DNA of 64,000 nt from Fimbriimonadaceae bacterium (GCA_019638775.1 JAHBTD010000001.1:992001-1056000), one strand, 5' to 3'; shown: positions 17,099 to 27,116, numbered from the stretch's first letter. Notes: a model not told the origin generated them from the sequence alone. Made by a program: numbers and translations.

Positions 17099-17653
17099 AT
17101 GCCCGGAAAGCTCGTCATCCTTAGCGGCCCCAGTGGGGTCGGAAAAGACACCGTAATCAATGCTTGGCGCGACGCCAACCCTCGAGTTGAGCGGGTTGTT
17201 GCCTACACCACACGACAGCCCAGACCGGGTGAGATTCCCGATGTCGATTACCACTTTGTTTCGGTGGAGCGCTTCCACAAGCTTGCAGCAAGCGGAGCAT
17301 TCTTGGAGCACAAGGAGGTTCACGGTAACTTCTATGCAACGCCTCTCACCGACATGGAAACGATGCTTGCCGAAGGCAAGATTGCAATCTTGAAGATCGA
17401 TGTTCAGGGCGCTCTTGCCGTGATGGAGCTGCGTGCGGATGCAATCTCTGTCTTCATCCTGCCTCCCAGCGAGCTTGAGTTGCGAAGACGGATCGAAGGT
17501 CGGGGGCAAGACTCCCCGGACGTGATCGAAAAGCGGATGCGGAACGCGCTGGGGGAGATTGCGCTGGCGGACCGGTATCTGCATCGGGTGGTGAACGACG
17601 ATCTGGAGCGGTGTGTGGGGGAGCTTGAGGGGATTGTGGGGCAGGGGCTTTAG
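17099..17653 (+). CDS. gmk: Guanylate kinase
   Basis: The 184-residue enzyme phosphorylates GMP to GDP with ATP in purine nucleotide synthesis. The P-loop GPSGVGKDT is at 9-17. The GMP-binding region has TTRQPRPGE and VDYHFVS, and FLEHKEVHGNFYATP follows. The length is slightly under the usual 190-210. It begins 15 bases after yvcK on the same strand. In many Firmicutes gmk sits beside remA, but here remA is 22 kb away. Confidence 0.96.
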   Translation: MPGKLVILSGPSGVGKDTVINAWRDANPRVERVVAYTTRQPRPGEIPDVDYHFVSVERFHKLAASGAFLEHKEVHGNFYATPLTDMETMLAEGKIAILKIDVQGALAVMELRADAISVFILPPSELELRRRIEGRGQDSPDVIEKRMRNALGEIALADRYLHRVVNDDLERCVGELEGIVGQGL

Positions 17654-17666
17654 CTCTGGGGGCTCA

Positions 17667-17703
17667 CCCTATAGGACTTATAGGTCAAATAAGTCCTATA
17701 GGG
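17667..17703. repeat. CCTATAGG palindrome after gmk
   Basis: Perfect 15-bp arms (CCCTATAGGACTTAT at 17667-17681 and its complement at 17689-17703) surround the loop AGGTCAA. A second copy with the same loop lies at 53355-53389. Both sit at 3' ends of genes, so they could also act as transcription end points. Confidence 0.88.
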
Positions 17704-17730
17704 CACAGTGTCAACCTCGCAAATCATTCA

Positions 17731-17816
17731 CCCTCCCTGTTCACGCTTCGCTTAGAACTTCCCTCCCTCTGAGGGAGGGAAGAGTGAGCGTAGCGAACTC
17801 AGGGAGGGTGCCTCTA
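17731..17816. repeat. G/C-rich palindromic repeat between gmk and aroF
   Basis: A nested palindrome from CACCCTCCCTG to CAGGGAGGGTG with centre TTCCCTCCCTCTGAGGGAGG and inner arms CGCTTCGCTTAGAA and GAGTGAGCGTAGCGAA. It ends about six bases before the aroF stop codon. It is the best-formed copy of the family also seen at 12288 and in the GH78 gene. Confidence 0.88.
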
Positions 17817-17821
17817 AACGC

Positions 17822-18868
17822 TCACCGCTGACTCGGCACAGGCGCCTGCACGCTCCGACCGACCGCTTCAGCCAAGCGTGCAAAGTCCGGCATCATCTTT
17901 TCAAATGCCCCAATTGTCACGCTCTGCGACCCGTCCTTGATCGCGTGATCCGGGTTCGGATGCACCTCGATAATCAAGCCATCTGCCCCACATGCGATGG
18001 CGGCAAGACTCATCGGCCCGATCAGATCGCGCTTTCCGGTGCCCTGCGAGGGATCGACAATGATCGGCAAGTGGCTGAGTGATTTCACGGTCGGCACCGC
18101 CGCCAGGTCCAGCGTGTTGCGCATCGAAGGCTCGAAGGTGCGGATGCCACGCTCGCAAAGGATGATGTTTTCGTTTCCGTTGCTTGCGATGTACTCGGCG
18201 GCAAGCAGCCACTCTTCGATCTTCGCGCTCATGCCGCGCTTGAGCAGAACTGGAATTCGTGCTTGCCCGAGCTCGCGTAGCAGATCGTAGTTCTGCATAT
18301 TTCGAGTGCCGATTTGGAGCAGGTCAGCGTACTCGGCGATCATGTCGATCTTGCGAACGTCCATGACCTCGGTAACGACTTTGAGTCCGTAACGATCTGC
18401 CGCGGCCCGTAGAATCTCAAGCCCCGGCACTCCCATGCCTTGATAGCTGTAGGGCGAAGTCGAGGGCTTGTAGGCTCCCCCGCGCAAGATTTTGGCTCCG
18501 GCTGCGCTCACCGCTGCCGCCGTCTCCATCACCTGATCTTCCGATTCAACGGTGCATGGGCCAGCCATGATGACGACTTCATCGCCACCAACGCCAACGC
18601 CGTTCACATCGACCACCGAACGCGTCGGTTTGTACTCCTTGGAGACAAGCTTGTAAGGCTTGGTGATGAACAAGACATCTTCGACACAGTCGAGCGCCTT
18701 GAGCTGGTCGATGAGGTCTACCTTCGCGTGCTCTTTCCCGCCAACTGCGGCAAGGATCGTCTTCTCTTCGCCAAAGATGGGATTTACGACATAGCCGATT
18801 TCGGCAAGCCGCCAAGTAACAAGATCGATCTCCTCCCGGTTACTCCCCGGGCGCATCACCACAATCAT
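17822..18868 (-). CDS. aroF: 3-Deoxy-7-phosphoheptulonate synthase (type I-beta DAHP synthase)
   Basis: The 348-residue enzyme joins phosphoenolpyruvate and erythrose 4-phosphate in the first step of aromatic amino-acid synthesis. Residues 1-75 form the ferredoxin-like regulatory domain seen in Thermotoga-type enzymes. The barrel follows with MAGPCTVES, RGGAYKPSTSPYSYQG and a C-terminal metal/substrate region (DPSQGTGKRD). The N-terminal domain predicts feedback control by tyrosine or phenylalanine. Its ATG overlaps the hisC stop by four bases (ATGA), so the two genes are one operon. Confidence 0.96.
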   Translation of the reverse strand: MIVVMRPGSNREEIDLVTWRLAEIGYVVNPIFGEEKTILAAVGGKEHAKVDLIDQLKALDCVEDVLFITKPYKLVSKEYKPTRSVVDVNGVGVGGDEVVIMAGPCTVESEDQVMETAAAVSAAGAKILRGGAYKPSTSPYSYQGMGVPGLEILRAAADRYGLKVVTEVMDVRKIDMIAEYADLLQIGTRNMQNYDLLRELGQARIPVLLKRGMSAKIEEWLLAAEYIASNGNENIILCERGIRTFEPSMRNTLDLAAVPTVKSLSHLPIIVDPSQGTGKRDLIGPMSLAAIACGADGLIIEVHPNPDHAIKDGSQSVTIGAFEKMMPDFARLAEAVGRSVQAPVPSQR

Positions 18869-19980
18869 GCGCGCACCTCCCGATGAACGGTAGAGTGCAG
18901 GGCTTCAATAAAGGCGTCCACTTCATGATCGGATCCGATGCTGACCCTCAGAAAGGTCGGCAGACCGAGGGCTTCGCCGGATCGAACGATCACACCCTGC
19001 TTGAGCATGGCCTGAAAGATAGGGCCAGCGGGCGTGTGCATGTCGGCAAGGATGAAGTTGGCATGTGTTGGGTAGGGCGTCGCGCCGACGCTGCGGAAAG
19101 CGTCTGCCATGCGCGTTGCACCCTGATGATTGTTTTCGAGTGTTTTCACGAGATGCTCGTCGTCCTCTAGCGCAGCGATAGCCGCTGCCTGAGCAAGGCT
19201 GTTGACATTGAAGGGCGGGCGACATCGATTGAGCGCATCTGCGAGCTCGGCACTCGCCCAGCCATAGCCGCAGCGAATACCAGCCAATCCGTATGCCTTC
19301 GAGAAGGTGCGCAGGCCAACCACGTTGTTATGACCATTCTTTAGATATTCAAGACTGTTGGGATAGTTCGGCTCTCCCGCCGCGAACTCGAAGTACGCCT
19401 CGTCGAGCACAACGCAAACGGTGCTCGGAACATCGCTCAGAAAGGCGTCTACTTCGCTCTTTCCCACCATCGTACCGGTGGGGTTGTTTGGGTTGGCGAT
19501 GAAGACGATCTTGGTGTTGTCGGTGACGGCTTTCGCCATCGCCTTAAGATCGATCCTCAATCCGCTGTCGACGGGGATTCGGATCAGCTTGCAAGGCGCC
19601 TCCTCGGCGACGTGATTGTAGACAACGAACGAAGGATCTCCTGTGATGATCTCATCTTCGGGCGAGTCGATTAAAACCCAGCCGATCATGCGGATCAGTT
19701 CGTCGCTGCCGTTGCCGATCAGAAGTTGCTCTGGAGACACTCCGAATCTTTCACAGAGAACCTTTTTCAGTTCAAAACAGGCCGCATCTGGATAAAGATG
19801 AAGTTGGGTTAAGGCCTGGGCCATCGCCTGTACGGCTTTCGGAGAGGGGCCCAGCGGATTCTCGTTGCTCGCGAGCTTGATGACCTCTTCAACACCGAGT
19901 TCACGACGGACCTCGTCGATCGGTTTTCCAGGCGAATATGGGGCCATCGCCAGGATGTTCTTTCGGATCGGAAGGGCCAT
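18865..19980 (-). CDS. hisC: Histidinol-phosphate/aromatic aminotransferase
   Basis: This is a 371-residue PLP enzyme of the class I/II aminotransferase fold. It has the HisC-type start (PGKPIDEVRRELG and KLASNENPLGPSPKA), the PNNPTG motif and the PLP lysine in TFSKAYGLAGIRCGYG. The family transaminates imidazole acetol phosphate in histidine synthesis, and many members also work on aromatic amino acids. The operon with the aromatic-pathway gene aroF suggests an aromatic role here, which is inference from context. CAAAAT, six bases before the ATG, may be a weak leaderless -10. Confidence 0.94.
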   Translation of the reverse strand: MALPIRKNILAMAPYSPGKPIDEVRRELGVEEVIKLASNENPLGPSPKAVQAMAQALTQLHLYPDAACFELKKVLCERFGVSPEQLLIGNGSDELIRMIGWVLIDSPEDEIITGDPSFVVYNHVAEEAPCKLIRIPVDSGLRIDLKAMAKAVTDNTKIVFIANPNNPTGTMVGKSEVDAFLSDVPSTVCVVLDEAYFEFAAGEPNYPNSLEYLKNGHNNVVGLRTFSKAYGLAGIRCGYGWASAELADALNRCRPPFNVNSLAQAAAIAALEDDEHLVKTLENNHQGATRMADAFRSVGATPYPTHANFILADMHTPAGPIFQAMLKQGVIVRSGEALGLPTFLRVSIGSDHEVDAFIEALHSTVHREVRA

Positions 19981-20060
19981 GAACCTATTTTGTCCGATTC
20001 ATGGCCCGATTCGATGAGCCGTCCCGCCAACGCAGGTCGCGTTCTCAGAGAAATCGCCTA

Positions 20061-20918
20061 CTATCTGTCGCTTTCTCGCACTGTTGCAGAGATGGACGGT
20101 CGCACTCTCGTTGGCTCTGCAGAGTCAAACAGGTCGAGCCCGAGGAGTTGGCTAAAGTGTGCCCGTTGAACATCACTTCGCAGGTAATCGAATGCCAGCT
20201 TCCCTCCCTCGTCGCAATGCCCAATCGTCACGCCCTTGCCAAGTGCAGCTCTCACAAAAGCGTCGATATCGACCCACTGCTCCGGATGAGGCTCCGCCGG
20301 GATACTGCGTGAGAGCAGATGCAAAATGGGACTGCGCATCAAGCTCTGCTTGTTGAGTCTGTGATCCTCCGTCATCATCGTTGTCGCCGCCTTATACTTC
20401 TGCTCAACGAGGGCTCGCTGAAGCCCAGACATCCCGAAACGTTTGGACACTCCAACCGCCGAGGCTCCTGCGCGCACGAGCGCACGCGCAACTTCGGGGG
20501 AAGACGCATAGCACAGCGCGGGTTCGGTAGCCGTATCCACTTTGGCAACCTCGGCGTAGCTTGATAGTGCCGTGATCGCCTCGACGCTTCCCGACAGCGC
20601 TGCCCATGCGTACGGTGAGAGTTCATCGCTCTCAGAAGTTGGGTCTGCCCCAGCGTCAAGAAGGGCCATGACGATATCCGAACTTCCCATCTTGCATGCG
20701 AGATTTAATACGGTCATCCCGTTGCTGTCTTTGACGTTGGGATCCGCTCCAGTTGAAAGAAGCTGTCGGACGCGCTGGGCCGACTGTGATTTAACCGCCG
20801 CAAAAAGCTCGTTCGACGCGGGAAGCCGCACAGCCCAAACAATGGCTCCAAGCAGCGATAAGGTGACGAAAGTGATTGAGAGCGTTCTTCTCAATCCGTA
20901 GCCGACTTTGCCGATCAT
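20061..20918 (-). CDS. Membrane-anchored ankyrin-repeat protein
   Basis: A 285-residue protein with an N-terminal hydrophobic helix (about 10-32). Two clear ankyrin repeats follow (LLSTGADPNVKDSNGMTVLN and MALLDAGADP) and then weaker ones to about residue 200. It is probably held on the outer side of the inner membrane and binds another protein. A strong GAGGAG lies seven bases before the ATG, so this gene is translated in the leadered way. I do not recognise a closer family. Neighbouring genes give no clue. The 156 bp upstream (20919-21074) hold only this ribosome site. Confidence 0.8.
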   Translation of the reverse strand: MIGKVGYGLRRTLSITFVTLSLLGAIVWAVRLPASNELFAAVKSQSAQRVRQLLSTGADPNVKDSNGMTVLNLACKMGSSDIVMALLDAGADPTSESDELSPYAWAALSGSVEAITALSSYAEVAKVDTATEPALCYASSPEVARALVRAGASAVGVSKRFGMSGLQRALVEQKYKAATTMMTEDHRLNKQSLMRSPILHLLSRSIPAEPHPEQWVDIDAFVRAALGKGVTIGHCDEGGKLAFDYLRSDVQRAHFSQLLGLDLFDSAEPTRVRPSISATVRESDR

Positions 20919-21074
20919 TGTGTTCTCCTCGTATTTCGTGATCGAGCAATACCAAGCAAAAGAACAACTGTCGAAGGGAGCTACGCAGGTGGCGGTGGGG
21001 GCTCGTTCCTGGGCCTAGCGAATTCGTTGAACGCATTCAAGAATGCTTCGCGGATACAGGTTTTGGGTAGGCCA

Positions 21075-22385
21075 TTAGACGTGCGACTTGAGGACGCGAA
21101 CGGAAAGCAACCACCCAATAAAGATGCAAACCGCACACCCAAGGAAGGGTGAGTAGCGCCCAAATGCTTCGCCAAGTCCGAGTTGGACGCCAACGGGCTG
21201 GAGCTTGTCATAAAAGACTCCGCCGAGGGGCAGGCCGATGATCGCGCCAACACCCTGCGCGGTCATGATTGCCCCCAGGTTTGCACCGCGCTTCTTCGGG
21301 TCAAGGTCGCTAACACTGGCATACCAAGCCGGAATCGTGAGCAAGAATCCGATACCGACAGGCATACCACCGATAGCGATCACCCAAGCCGATCGCATGA
21401 ATGGGAGAAAGGCACCTAGCGCGATAACGGTTGTGCCAGCCATACACAAGAACAGGCCGACATGCACGGCCCGAGCACGTCCGATTCGCTCTCCGAGCTT
21501 TGACATGGGCACGCTGAACAGGGCCATCGCAGCGACCGCTGGCAAGACCATCAGCCCAAATGAGGACTCCGACATTCCAAACTGCTCCTCGGCAAAGAGC
21601 TTAACGATAGACATCGGAAAGCCTACGCCCATAAACGTCACGACAGCCAGCGCGAGGTACTGGGGAATGTCGCGCATCGAAAGAAGGAGGTCCTTGAAGG
21701 AGGCTTCTTGATGTTCGCCAGCGGCCTTGGCCTCGTTCCTGCGTTTGGTGTCTGATGGCAGGAAGAAGTAAGCGGTAACCGCGACGGCGGCAAAGAGGAT
21801 CGCCGCCAGCCACAGCGAGGCCGATCTTTCCCCGGTGAATGTGGACAGATGCGGGCCGATCACATCGTTCATGAACCCGCCGACAGGGAAAGCAAACGCG
21901 ACACCGCCGAGATAGCACAAGTTCAGCAGCGACATGCCCTGCTGTCGCTCATCATCCTCCACGGTATCGCCCATAAGCGCAAATGCAGCAGGCCAGAGCA
22001 TCGCCGCCCCGATGCCGTCGAACGCGCGCAAAGTAACCAAAGCAATGGTCTCCCAAGCGCCTACATCGTGGGGGACGATCAACGTCGCCAAAGCCGTGAA
22101 TACAGTTAAGGCCGGGCCGATGACGACGAGCCGCTTACGACTGATCTTGTCGGCAAGAGCCCCCATTGGGCTCTTGAAGAGGGCTTCAGTGAGGACGAAG
22201 GCAACCAATACCACGCCGATGACCGATGCCGAATACCCGCGGTCGAACTGCAGGTAGACCGGCATCGTAGATAGGTTAAGAACGGCGTAGCCGATCTCGG
22301 CAAGAAGGGCGATGAGAAGCAGACGTGCGACCGCTGGTCGACGTAATAGGGGCTTCCGTTTTTCGACCGCTTCAGGTACTGCCAT
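21075..22385 (-). CDS. Major facilitator superfamily transporter
   Basis: A 436-residue protein with twelve predicted membrane helices and the MFS loop motif GALADKISRKR between helices 2 and 3. A second, weaker copy (SKLGERIGRAR) lies in the matching place in the C-terminal half. The pattern resembles multidrug or sugar efflux members, but the substrate cannot be read from the sequence. The central loop (about 206-220) is charged, as usual. The gene is flanked by transketolase upstream on the same strand. Confidence 0.9.
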   Translation of the reverse strand: MAVPEAVEKRKPLLRRPAVARLLLIALLAEIGYAVLNLSTMPVYLQFDRGYSASVIGVVLVAFVLTEALFKSPMGALADKISRKRLVVIGPALTVFTALATLIVPHDVGAWETIALVTLRAFDGIGAAMLWPAAFALMGDTVEDDERQQGMSLLNLCYLGGVAFAFPVGGFMNDVIGPHLSTFTGERSASLWLAAILFAAVAVTAYFFLPSDTKRRNEAKAAGEHQEASFKDLLLSMRDIPQYLALAVVTFMGVGFPMSIVKLFAEEQFGMSESSFGLMVLPAVAAMALFSVPMSKLGERIGRARAVHVGLFLCMAGTTVIALGAFLPFMRSAWVIAIGGMPVGIGFLLTIPAWYASVSDLDPKKRGANLGAIMTAQGVGAIIGLPLGGVFYDKLQPVGVQLGLGEAFGRYSPFLGCAVCIFIGWLLSVRVLKSHV

Positions 22386-22508
22386 GGATGCGTTTATCCC
22401 ACCGTTGTAAACCGGGATCGGGCTGTCGTGGTTGCAGGGCAGTTTACTTGACCCACGAAATTGGTACCTTTCTGTTCAGTCGGTGTTGCCCTCGGGAGGG
22501 CTACCAAC

Positions 22509-24503
22509 TCACTCGGACGCGAGGAGTGCGTTTGCCTCGGCGACAACACGCTCTACCGTAAACCCGAGATGTGCATAAACCACTTCTCCCGGGGCGGATT
22601 CTCCAAAGCGATCAATGCTGACGATTCGTCCGCCATCACCAACATACTTTTGCCATCCGGTACCCACGCCTGCCTCAAGGGAGACTCGCTTAGAGCCGGG
22701 GATAAGCACCGATTCTTGATACCCTTCTGGCTGCTTATCGAACAGCTCCCATGAAGGCATAGAGACGACGCGCACCTGCTTCCCTTCCGATGTTAAGACC
22801 TCAGCAGCCGACAATGCCAGACTCACTTCTGAACCCGTGGCGATCAGCGTTACATCGGGCTTGCCGTTATCGGCGTCACGCAAGACGTATCCGCCCATCT
22901 CAAACCCCATCTGGACAGTCTCCTTATCGGCAGAAAGCACGGGGACAACCTGACGTGTAAGCACGATCGCCGAGGGTCCTTCAAGCTTGAGCGCCTCTTT
23001 CCATGCCTGTGCCGTTTCGTAGGCATCGGCGGGCCGGAAAACGGTGAGACCGGGGATAAGCCGCAGCGACATCACGTGCTCAATCGGCTCGTGGGTGGGG
23101 CCGTCCTCGCCGACAAAAACGCTGTCGTGAGTGAAGACGAAGAGACTCTTCGTTTTCATGAGCGAGGCGAGGCGGATCGCGCCGCGCATGTAGTCACTAA
23201 AGACGAGGAACGTCGATCCGAAAACGGGTAACCCAGTAAGGGCGATCCCGTTCATTGCCGACCCCATCGCGTGCTCGCGCACGCCAAACCACAGGTTTCT
23301 GCCCGAACGCTCGGTCGCGCTGAAATTGCCACTGTCGTCGATAATCGTCTTTGTGGAGCTGGCAAGATCTGCTCCGCCGCCGATCAAGAACGGAATCTCC
23401 TTGGCTGCAGCGTTCAATGCAGCTTTCCCGGCATCACGGGTAGCGATGGGCTTGTCTGCAAATTCCAAGCTGTCGAGCGCAGCGTCCCACCCACCAAGAA
23501 TCTCTCCGCGCTGGAGCGCTGCGATCTCCGAGGCGAGAGTCGGCTCCTCGGCGCAATAACGGTCGTAAGCCCCGCGCCAATCCGCCTCCAGTCTCGCTCC
23601 GTTGATTCGCGCCTCGGCTTGGAGTGCGGCGACATCTTCGGGCACATAGAATGCAGGCTCGGTTGGCCAGCCCAGCTTTTCCTTCGTCGCAACAGTCGCC
23701 TCAGCGCCAAGAGGAGAACCGTGCGCCTTTGCGCTGTCCTGTTTTGGGCTGCCGTAACCGATGTGCGTTTTGACCTGGATCAGGGAGGGACGCTCGGTTT
23801 CAGCCTTGGCGTTGGCAATGGCGGTTTCGATTGCAACGAGATCGTTGCCGTCCTCGACGCGCTGGACGTGCCAGCCGTAGCCCTCAAATCGTGTCTTCAC
23901 GTCCTCCGAGAAGCTCAGGCTGCAGGGTCCGTCGAGTGAGATGTCGTTGTCGTCGTAAAGGTAGACCAGCTTTCCGAGCTTGAGATGTCCTGCGAGCGAG
24001 GCCGCCTCAGCCGCGACGCCTTCCATCAAATCGCCATCGCTCACGATCTCATAGATGTGATAGTCGATTACATCGCCGTACCGCGCATTTAGGAAGCGCT
24101 CAGCAATGGCCATACCCACGCCCATGGCAAATCCTTGACCGAGCGGCCCGGTGGTCGCTTCGATACCCGTTGTAAGACCGTATTCGGGGTGTCCGGGCGT
24201 TTTGCTTCCGAGCTGGCGAAATCTTTTCAATTCGTCGAGCGGCAGGTCGTAGCCGAAGATATGGAGAAGCGAGTAGTTCAGTGCAGAGCCATGTCCTGCC
24301 GAGAGGACAAACCGATCTCTATTGATCCATTCTGGGTTTGCGGGGTTGAAGCGCAAGAACCGACTCCATAAGACATAAGCCATCGGCGCTGCGCCGAGCG
24401 GCAAGCCTGGGTGACCGGAGTTCGCCTGCTCTACTTGATCGACAGACAGGAAGCGAAGAGAGGAGACGTAGAGTTGATCCCGGGAAGTCAGCGTTGCGTT
24501 CAT
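22509..24503 (-). CDS. tkt: Transketolase
   Basis: The 664-residue enzyme transfers two-carbon units between sugar phosphates in the pentose phosphate pathway and makes erythrose 4-phosphate, a substrate of the aroF product nearby. The thiamine diphosphate motif [31 protein letters not shown] and the pyrimidine-domain [18 protein letters not shown] are all present. I chose the ATG at 24503 ([12 protein letters not shown]). The frame runs 27 codons further up to 24584, but that part does not resemble the family. The 123 bp between the transketolase and MFS genes hold no clear site. Confidence 0.96.
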   Translation of the reverse strand: MNATLTSRDQLYVSSLRFLSVDQVEQANSGHPGLPLGAAPMAYVLWSRFLRFNPANPEWINRDRFVLSAGHGSALNYSLLHIFGYDLPLDELKRFRQLGSKTPGHPEYGLTTGIEATTGPLGQGFAMGVGMAIAERFLNARYGDVIDYHIYEIVSDGDLMEGVAAEAASLAGHLKLGKLVYLYDDNDISLDGPCSLSFSEDVKTRFEGYGWHVQRVEDGNDLVAIETAIANAKAETERPSLIQVKTHIGYGSPKQDSAKAHGSPLGAEATVATKEKLGWPTEPAFYVPEDVAALQAEARINGARLEADWRGAYDRYCAEEPTLASEIAALQRGEILGGWDAALDSLEFADKPIATRDAGKAALNAAAKEIPFLIGGGADLASSTKTIIDDSGNFSATERSGRNLWFGVREHAMGSAMNGIALTGLPVFGSTFLVFSDYMRGAIRLASLMKTKSLFVFTHDSVFVGEDGPTHEPIEHVMSLRLIPGLTVFRPADAYETAQAWKEALKLEGPSAIVLTRQVVPVLSADKETVQMGFEMGGYVLRDADNGKPDVTLIATGSEVSLALSAAEVLTSEGKQVRVVSMPSWELFDKQPEGYQESVLIPGSKRVSLEAGVGTGWQKYVGDGGRIVSIDRFGESAPGEVVYAHLGFTVERVVAEANALLASE

Positions 24504-24621
24504 GATGGTGTCCAGCGGCGGCCCTTTCTGCCGGAATGCAGAGTTTACTTGGTCCTCACTCGGAACCCGAAGGCCATTACTCACGTTAGAGCTTTGGGCT
24601 TAACCTACCGGTGCAGTCCGG

Positions 24622-24640
24622 TAGAATCCCTGCGAGGAGA
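24622..24640 (+). promoter_or_regulatory. -10 box and ribosome binding site of the cyclase-like gene
   Basis: TAGAAT at 24622-24627 is followed by AGGAGA at 24635-24640, six bases before the ATG at 24647. The ribosome site decides this start over an upstream in-frame GTG at 24611, which would also lie upstream of the promoter. Confidence 0.55.
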
Positions 24641-24646
24641 TGGGCA

Positions 24647-26422
24647 ATGTCGGCACGCATAACTATGGAAGTATCCATCGATGCTGCACAGGCGCTCGCT
24701 AAACGACTGAGCGAGCGGCCCGAACTTGTCCGTTCGAACCCCCAAGAACTCGCACTTGAGTTTAACTTGCCGACCGATTTTGTCGAACAAGTCATTAGCC
24801 AGGTCTCTGCCCAGAAAAGACGGGCTGATCCGGACGACGATAAGGATGCCGCACGTCCCGTTTATGACCTGGTTCAGTCGGCTCGTGCCTTGTTTCGCCG
24901 GCTCACCGCCGACCCCCTAAAGTTCATCTGGATCACGGCCTTGGTGGCGATTCTCGGACATGCCGTACTGAACTACTTCATTGGCACTAACGCAGGAAGC
25001 GGTTCCGAGGGCTCTTTGCAGCTCACAGGCGGGCTTGTCTTTGTTGCCTTTGCGACACCAACCTTTGCCCTTCATATGCTCTGCTATCTGAGGCATGGAA
25101 TGGCGCGCTATGCCCTTTTGGGCGGGGTCGTCTGCTGGGTGATTTCGGCAGTCGTCACGATGGTGAGCACCTATCTGAACTCCCCGGCGAATGGTCAAAA
25201 GGGCGTGATGATGATTGTAATCCCAATCGTCATGCTGTTCCTTTGCATGCTCTATGTGGGAGCGGGACTTGCCTTCTCGGTTCTTGGTGGCGCATGGCGA
25301 GTTAAGAAAGAGGAGAAGAGTCAGCGGAATCTCACTCGGCAAGAGTTGCTTGCTCGCCTCTTCTACCTTCAGGAAGAGTTGCAAAAGGCTTCCGAAAAGA
25401 CGTTTGAGGTCAGAACTTGGAGTTATGATCGCTGGGCGACGATGTTCCGCGAACATTGGCTTTTATGGAGTATTGGGATTGGCATAATCAGCGGCAGTAT
25501 TCAGGTGCTGCTTCAGAGTTTGATGATGGGAGGACTCCCGTCCCCCAATACAAGTCCAACTCCCCTTGTCCTACTCGGCACGTTTGCCGTCCTGATCTTC
25601 TCAATCATTGCCGCCGCAATTCCCGCTTTTCTCTCACGTGCCTTTTGGCAGGCCCTGCTAGCCACGACGGCTCTGCTGGCGTTTAGTACGCTCATGGCGT
25701 TGCTGCCCGTCCCTGGCTATGGATATAGCGGCCTCATGAAGCAATTGGAAACAGCGGACTTTTACTTGGGCACGGCGTTTTTATATCTGATCGCGTTTAT
25801 CGCCTTTGGCGGATCTAAGATTGAATCCCGGGCCTCGCTTGAGCGGCGGTTTCACCGTCGTGACCCAGCGACGCTCCTCGCTGAGATCGTTCGCATTCAG
25901 AGTGTTCTCGCACCACGCACGACCACCGTATGTGTGATGTTCGTCGACGTTGCCAAAAGCTCAGAGATGAAGTCGGCTGTGGACCCGCTCGTGGTGGAAT
26001 GGACGTTTAGGGAGTATCAAGCCTTCGTCTTGAAAGTTTGCGAACGGTACGGCGGCCAGGTGCAATACACTGCAGGAGACGGAACCGTCATCTCCTTCCG
26101 GGATGTGCGCTCGGCATTTACGGCAGGACAAACGCTCCAAGCTGAGATTTCGACCTTTAACAGCACCAAAAGCCGCCTTCACTCTCCGTTCCGAATTCGG
26201 GTCGGCATTCACTGTGGGGATGTTGTGGCAAGCATTGAAGACGTCGAGTTTACGAACGTTATTGACGTGGCTGCCCACGCTCAGAACACTGCTCCCGTGG
26301 GCGGTATCGCCGTCACCGAACCGGTTGCTGCCCAGCTTGATCCTGACGTCTTAATCCCACTGAAGGGGCTGATCGACGGCTATCAAACCTACATTGCGCT
26401 CGATCCCACAGGACAAGGATGA
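24647..26422 (+). CDS. Membrane protein with degenerate class III adenylate/guanylate cyclase domain
   Basis: The 591-residue protein has a soluble N-terminal part (about 1-95) and six or more membrane helices between about 96 and 395. A C-terminal class III nucleotide cyclase domain (about 415-585) follows. The two metal-binding aspartates are present (MFVDVAKSSE and TAGDGTVISF). The usual substrate lysine before GDG is Tyr here (VQYTAGDG). The usual catalytic Asn and Arg (VNxAAR) are Asp and His (IDVAAHAQ). It may therefore bind nucleotide without making cyclic AMP, or use a different substrate. Its stop overlaps the lipB start by four bases. Confidence 0.85.
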   Translation: MSARITMEVSIDAAQALAKRLSERPELVRSNPQELALEFNLPTDFVEQVISQVSAQKRRADPDDDKDAARPVYDLVQSARALFRRLTADPLKFIWITALVAILGHAVLNYFIGTNAGSGSEGSLQLTGGLVFVAFATPTFALHMLCYLRHGMARYALLGGVVCWVISAVVTMVSTYLNSPANGQKGVMMIVIPIVMLFLCMLYVGAGLAFSVLGGAWRVKKEEKSQRNLTRQELLARLFYLQEELQKASEKTFEVRTWSYDRWATMFREHWLLWSIGIGIISGSIQVLLQSLMMGGLPSPNTSPTPLVLLGTFAVLIFSIIAAAIPAFLSRAFWQALLATTALLAFSTLMALLPVPGYGYSGLMKQLETADFYLGTAFLYLIAFIAFGGSKIESRASLERRFHRRDPATLLAEIVRIQSVLAPRTTTVCVMFVDVAKSSEMKSAVDPLVVEWTFREYQAFVLKVCERYGGQVQYTAGDGTVISFRDVRSAFTAGQTLQAEISTFNSTKSRLHSPFRIRVGIHCGDVVASIEDVEFTNVIDVAAHAQNTAPVGGIAVTEPVAAQLDPDVLIPLKGLIDGYQTYIALDPTGQG

Positions 26423-27087
26423 TCGGGAACTGGGTCGATCTCGGGGTAATGGAGTATGCGGCCTGTACCGAACTCCAGCGTCACATTCTTGACCGAGTCC
26501 TTGCCGAGCAGTTGCCGCACACCTTGCTGATTGTGGAACACCCGCCGGTGCTTACCCTTGGAGCGAGTTTTCAACCCGTTAACCTGCTCTATCCGCCGGA
26601 GTTTTACACTGAGAAGGGGATCGCGCTTCACAAGACGGAACGCGGCGGAGATGTGACTTATCATGGCCCGGGCCAGTTGGTCGGCTATCCGATCTTCAAC
26701 GTTGCCGAGCTTGGTAAAGACCTACACAAGTGGTTAAGGGACCTAGAGGAAGCCGTGATTTTAAGCCTGCGCCCGTTTGGGATTGAGGGCTATCGTTCAG
26801 ACGTAAACACCGGGGTTTGGGTGGATGAGAAGAAGATCTGCGCGATTGGCATTAAGATGCGGCGATGGGTTTCGATGCATGGGATCGCCCTGAATTGCAG
26901 CAACGACCTCAAGCCTTTTGAGTACATCGTTCCGTGCGGAATCAAGACGCACGGAGTCACAAGCATCTCTGAACAGCTGGGACGTGAGGTTACTCAAGGG
27001 GAAGTTCTTCCCCATCTTATCGCGGGATTTGAATCTGTGTTCGGGATTCAGCTCACCGAATCCGAACGTGCTCAATTCGTGAGTTGA
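26419..27087 (+). CDS. lipB: Octanoyltransferase LipB
   Basis: The 222-residue enzyme moves octanoate from acyl carrier protein to lipoyl domains, the first step of protein lipoylation. Family motifs include RGGDVTYHGPGQLVGYPI, the lysine in GIKMRRWVSMHG and the nucleophile cysteine in IVPCGI. Its ATG overlaps the cyclase-like stop (ATGA), so translation is coupled. lipA is not in the window. Confidence 0.96.
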   Translation: MIGNWVDLGVMEYAACTELQRHILDRVLAEQLPHTLLIVEHPPVLTLGASFQPVNLLYPPEFYTEKGIALHKTERGGDVTYHGPGQLVGYPIFNVAELGKDLHKWLRDLEEAVILSLRPFGIEGYRSDVNTGVWVDEKKICAIGIKMRRWVSMHGIALNCSNDLKPFEYIVPCGIKTHGVTSISEQLGREVTQGEVLPHLIAGFESVFGIQLTESERAQFVS

Positions 27088-27116
27088 GGCATGTTCTTCA
27101 CGAGTTGAGATTCGCG

